From: Haliclystus octoradiatus
Lineage: Eukaryota; Cnidaria; Staurozoa; Stauromedusae; Haliclystidae
Direction: 5' to 3'
Assembly: GCA_916610825.1 (NCBI GenBank)
Contig: OU744451.1
Coordinates: 26,522,207 to 26,586,206 of the forward strand
Length of the DNA: 64,000 bases
The notes beneath the pieces were generated by a model, which searched no databases, was not told the DNA's origin, and saw only the letters and a program-made list of their open reading frames with translations. Below, one piece after another: positions 63,326 to 64,000 of this stretch (the stretch's first letter is position 1; each line of letters starts with the position of its first letter). Position numbers and translations under genes: made by a program.

Positions 63326-64000
63326 GTAAGTCTGAATATGAGATACCAGGATATTTAATATTTCCAGTTTATCATTTGCAGTGTATCGTTATGTATTTAT
63401 AAGATGCATTTATATTTTGCTCATTGGCATCAGGGTCCCACTAAAAGTTATCCCCTTATTCATGAACAGTTAATGGCTATTAAATTTACATTGAAGATTC
63501 TTAAAGTGCACATGACACCAAAAAATTTTATTCCGGAATCAAGTAGCCCATGCAAAATAAATAGGAATGGCGGCAATAATTTTTCGATTTGGACTCTTAT
63601 AAGCGGAGATATTTAATTTTGAAAGTACCATATTTCAGAAATTGTGCTCCTTCGAAAGTCGGAACTCATGCCGGAATGACAAGAAAGCCCACTATGGAAA
63701 AATAACCAAGTCTAGACTTCAAAAAATCGTAACTTTTTTCTCGCGGAAAAGAAATTGTCCACTTTCCAGAACAGATATGCCCATATCTTTGGGACACCTT
63801 GTTGGCCATATATGACAGAAATTGAACGTGAATTGTAGAGTTTATAAAGGTTTTATTAGACTCCGATGGAGTTTTTCTGTCAAAAAGGTGTTAAAACATT
63901 GGATTAACGCATGTTATGCATCAAGGTGTTGACTACTAAAACAGCGGCAAAACGCTTTGTATTCACTTTGCCGCGGATGATGATCTAAACGTCTATAAAA
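63326..64000. other. Start of DHRS1 copy 2 intron 6, no exon recognised
   Basis: No continuation of DHRS1 is visible. The region contains a TTCATGAACAGTTAATGG word shared with other introns here. The 70-codon frame at 63404-63616 has no recognisable domain. Confidence 0.5.

Overview
This is AT-rich, intron-rich animal nuclear DNA packed with transposable elements. Three points show this: vertebrate-like genes are split by GT/AG introns, every class of animal LTR retrotransposon is present, and the introns hold many foldback and MITE-type repeats. The gene set (AHCY, a Caspr/CNTNAP-like receptor, MPPE1/PGAP5, DHRS1) and the frequent TAGGCCTA-type words would suit a marine invertebrate, perhaps a deuterostome. 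I cannot name the species, and that placement is inference.

Layout. 1-175: possible last exon of an unknown gene. 351-1070: a 19-bp minisatellite. 2964-10241 (+): complete seven-exon S-adenosylhomocysteine hydrolase gene whose introns carry a 29-bp minisatellite and two foldback elements. 11169-14665 (-): a two-exon, unusually compact Caspr/neurexin-IV-like receptor, convergent with AHCY. 16719-17320: fragment of a conserved element-derived protein. 18115-48544 (+): a six-exon MPPE1 (PGAP5) gene of only 379 codons stretched over 30 kb by nested transposons. 49003-56248 (+): a ten-exon DHRS1 gene. 58240-63325 (+, running off the window): a tandem DHRS1 paralogue.

The transposons inside MPPE1 are layered. 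Intron 1 holds a foldback element with about 240-bp terminal inverted repeats that encloses an intact LINE reverse-transcriptase reading frame without its endonuclease. Intron 2 holds a Harbinger-like element (TAA target duplication) that was hit by a second Harbinger-like MITE (TTA) and by a hAT transposon (GAAAGT). It also holds a BEL/Pao element (CTAAA) interrupted by a copia element (GAAAA). Intron 4 holds a Ty3/gypsy-like element (TTCTC) interrupted by a second gypsy element (GTTTG). I read the target duplications and LTR pairs directly from the sequence. LTR pairs differ by only about 0.5-2%, yet all the LTR element coding regions carry stops or frameshifts.

The host genes have no evident common pathway: AHCY works in the methylation cycle, the receptor in cell contact, MPPE1 in GPI-anchor remodelling, and DHRS1 is an SDR oxidoreductase. 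The most notable observations are the LINE captured inside a foldback element, the compact Caspr-like receptor, the mosaic identity of the two DHRS1 copies, which points to gene conversion, and a shared CRE plus DR1-like layout in front of both DHRS1 copies.
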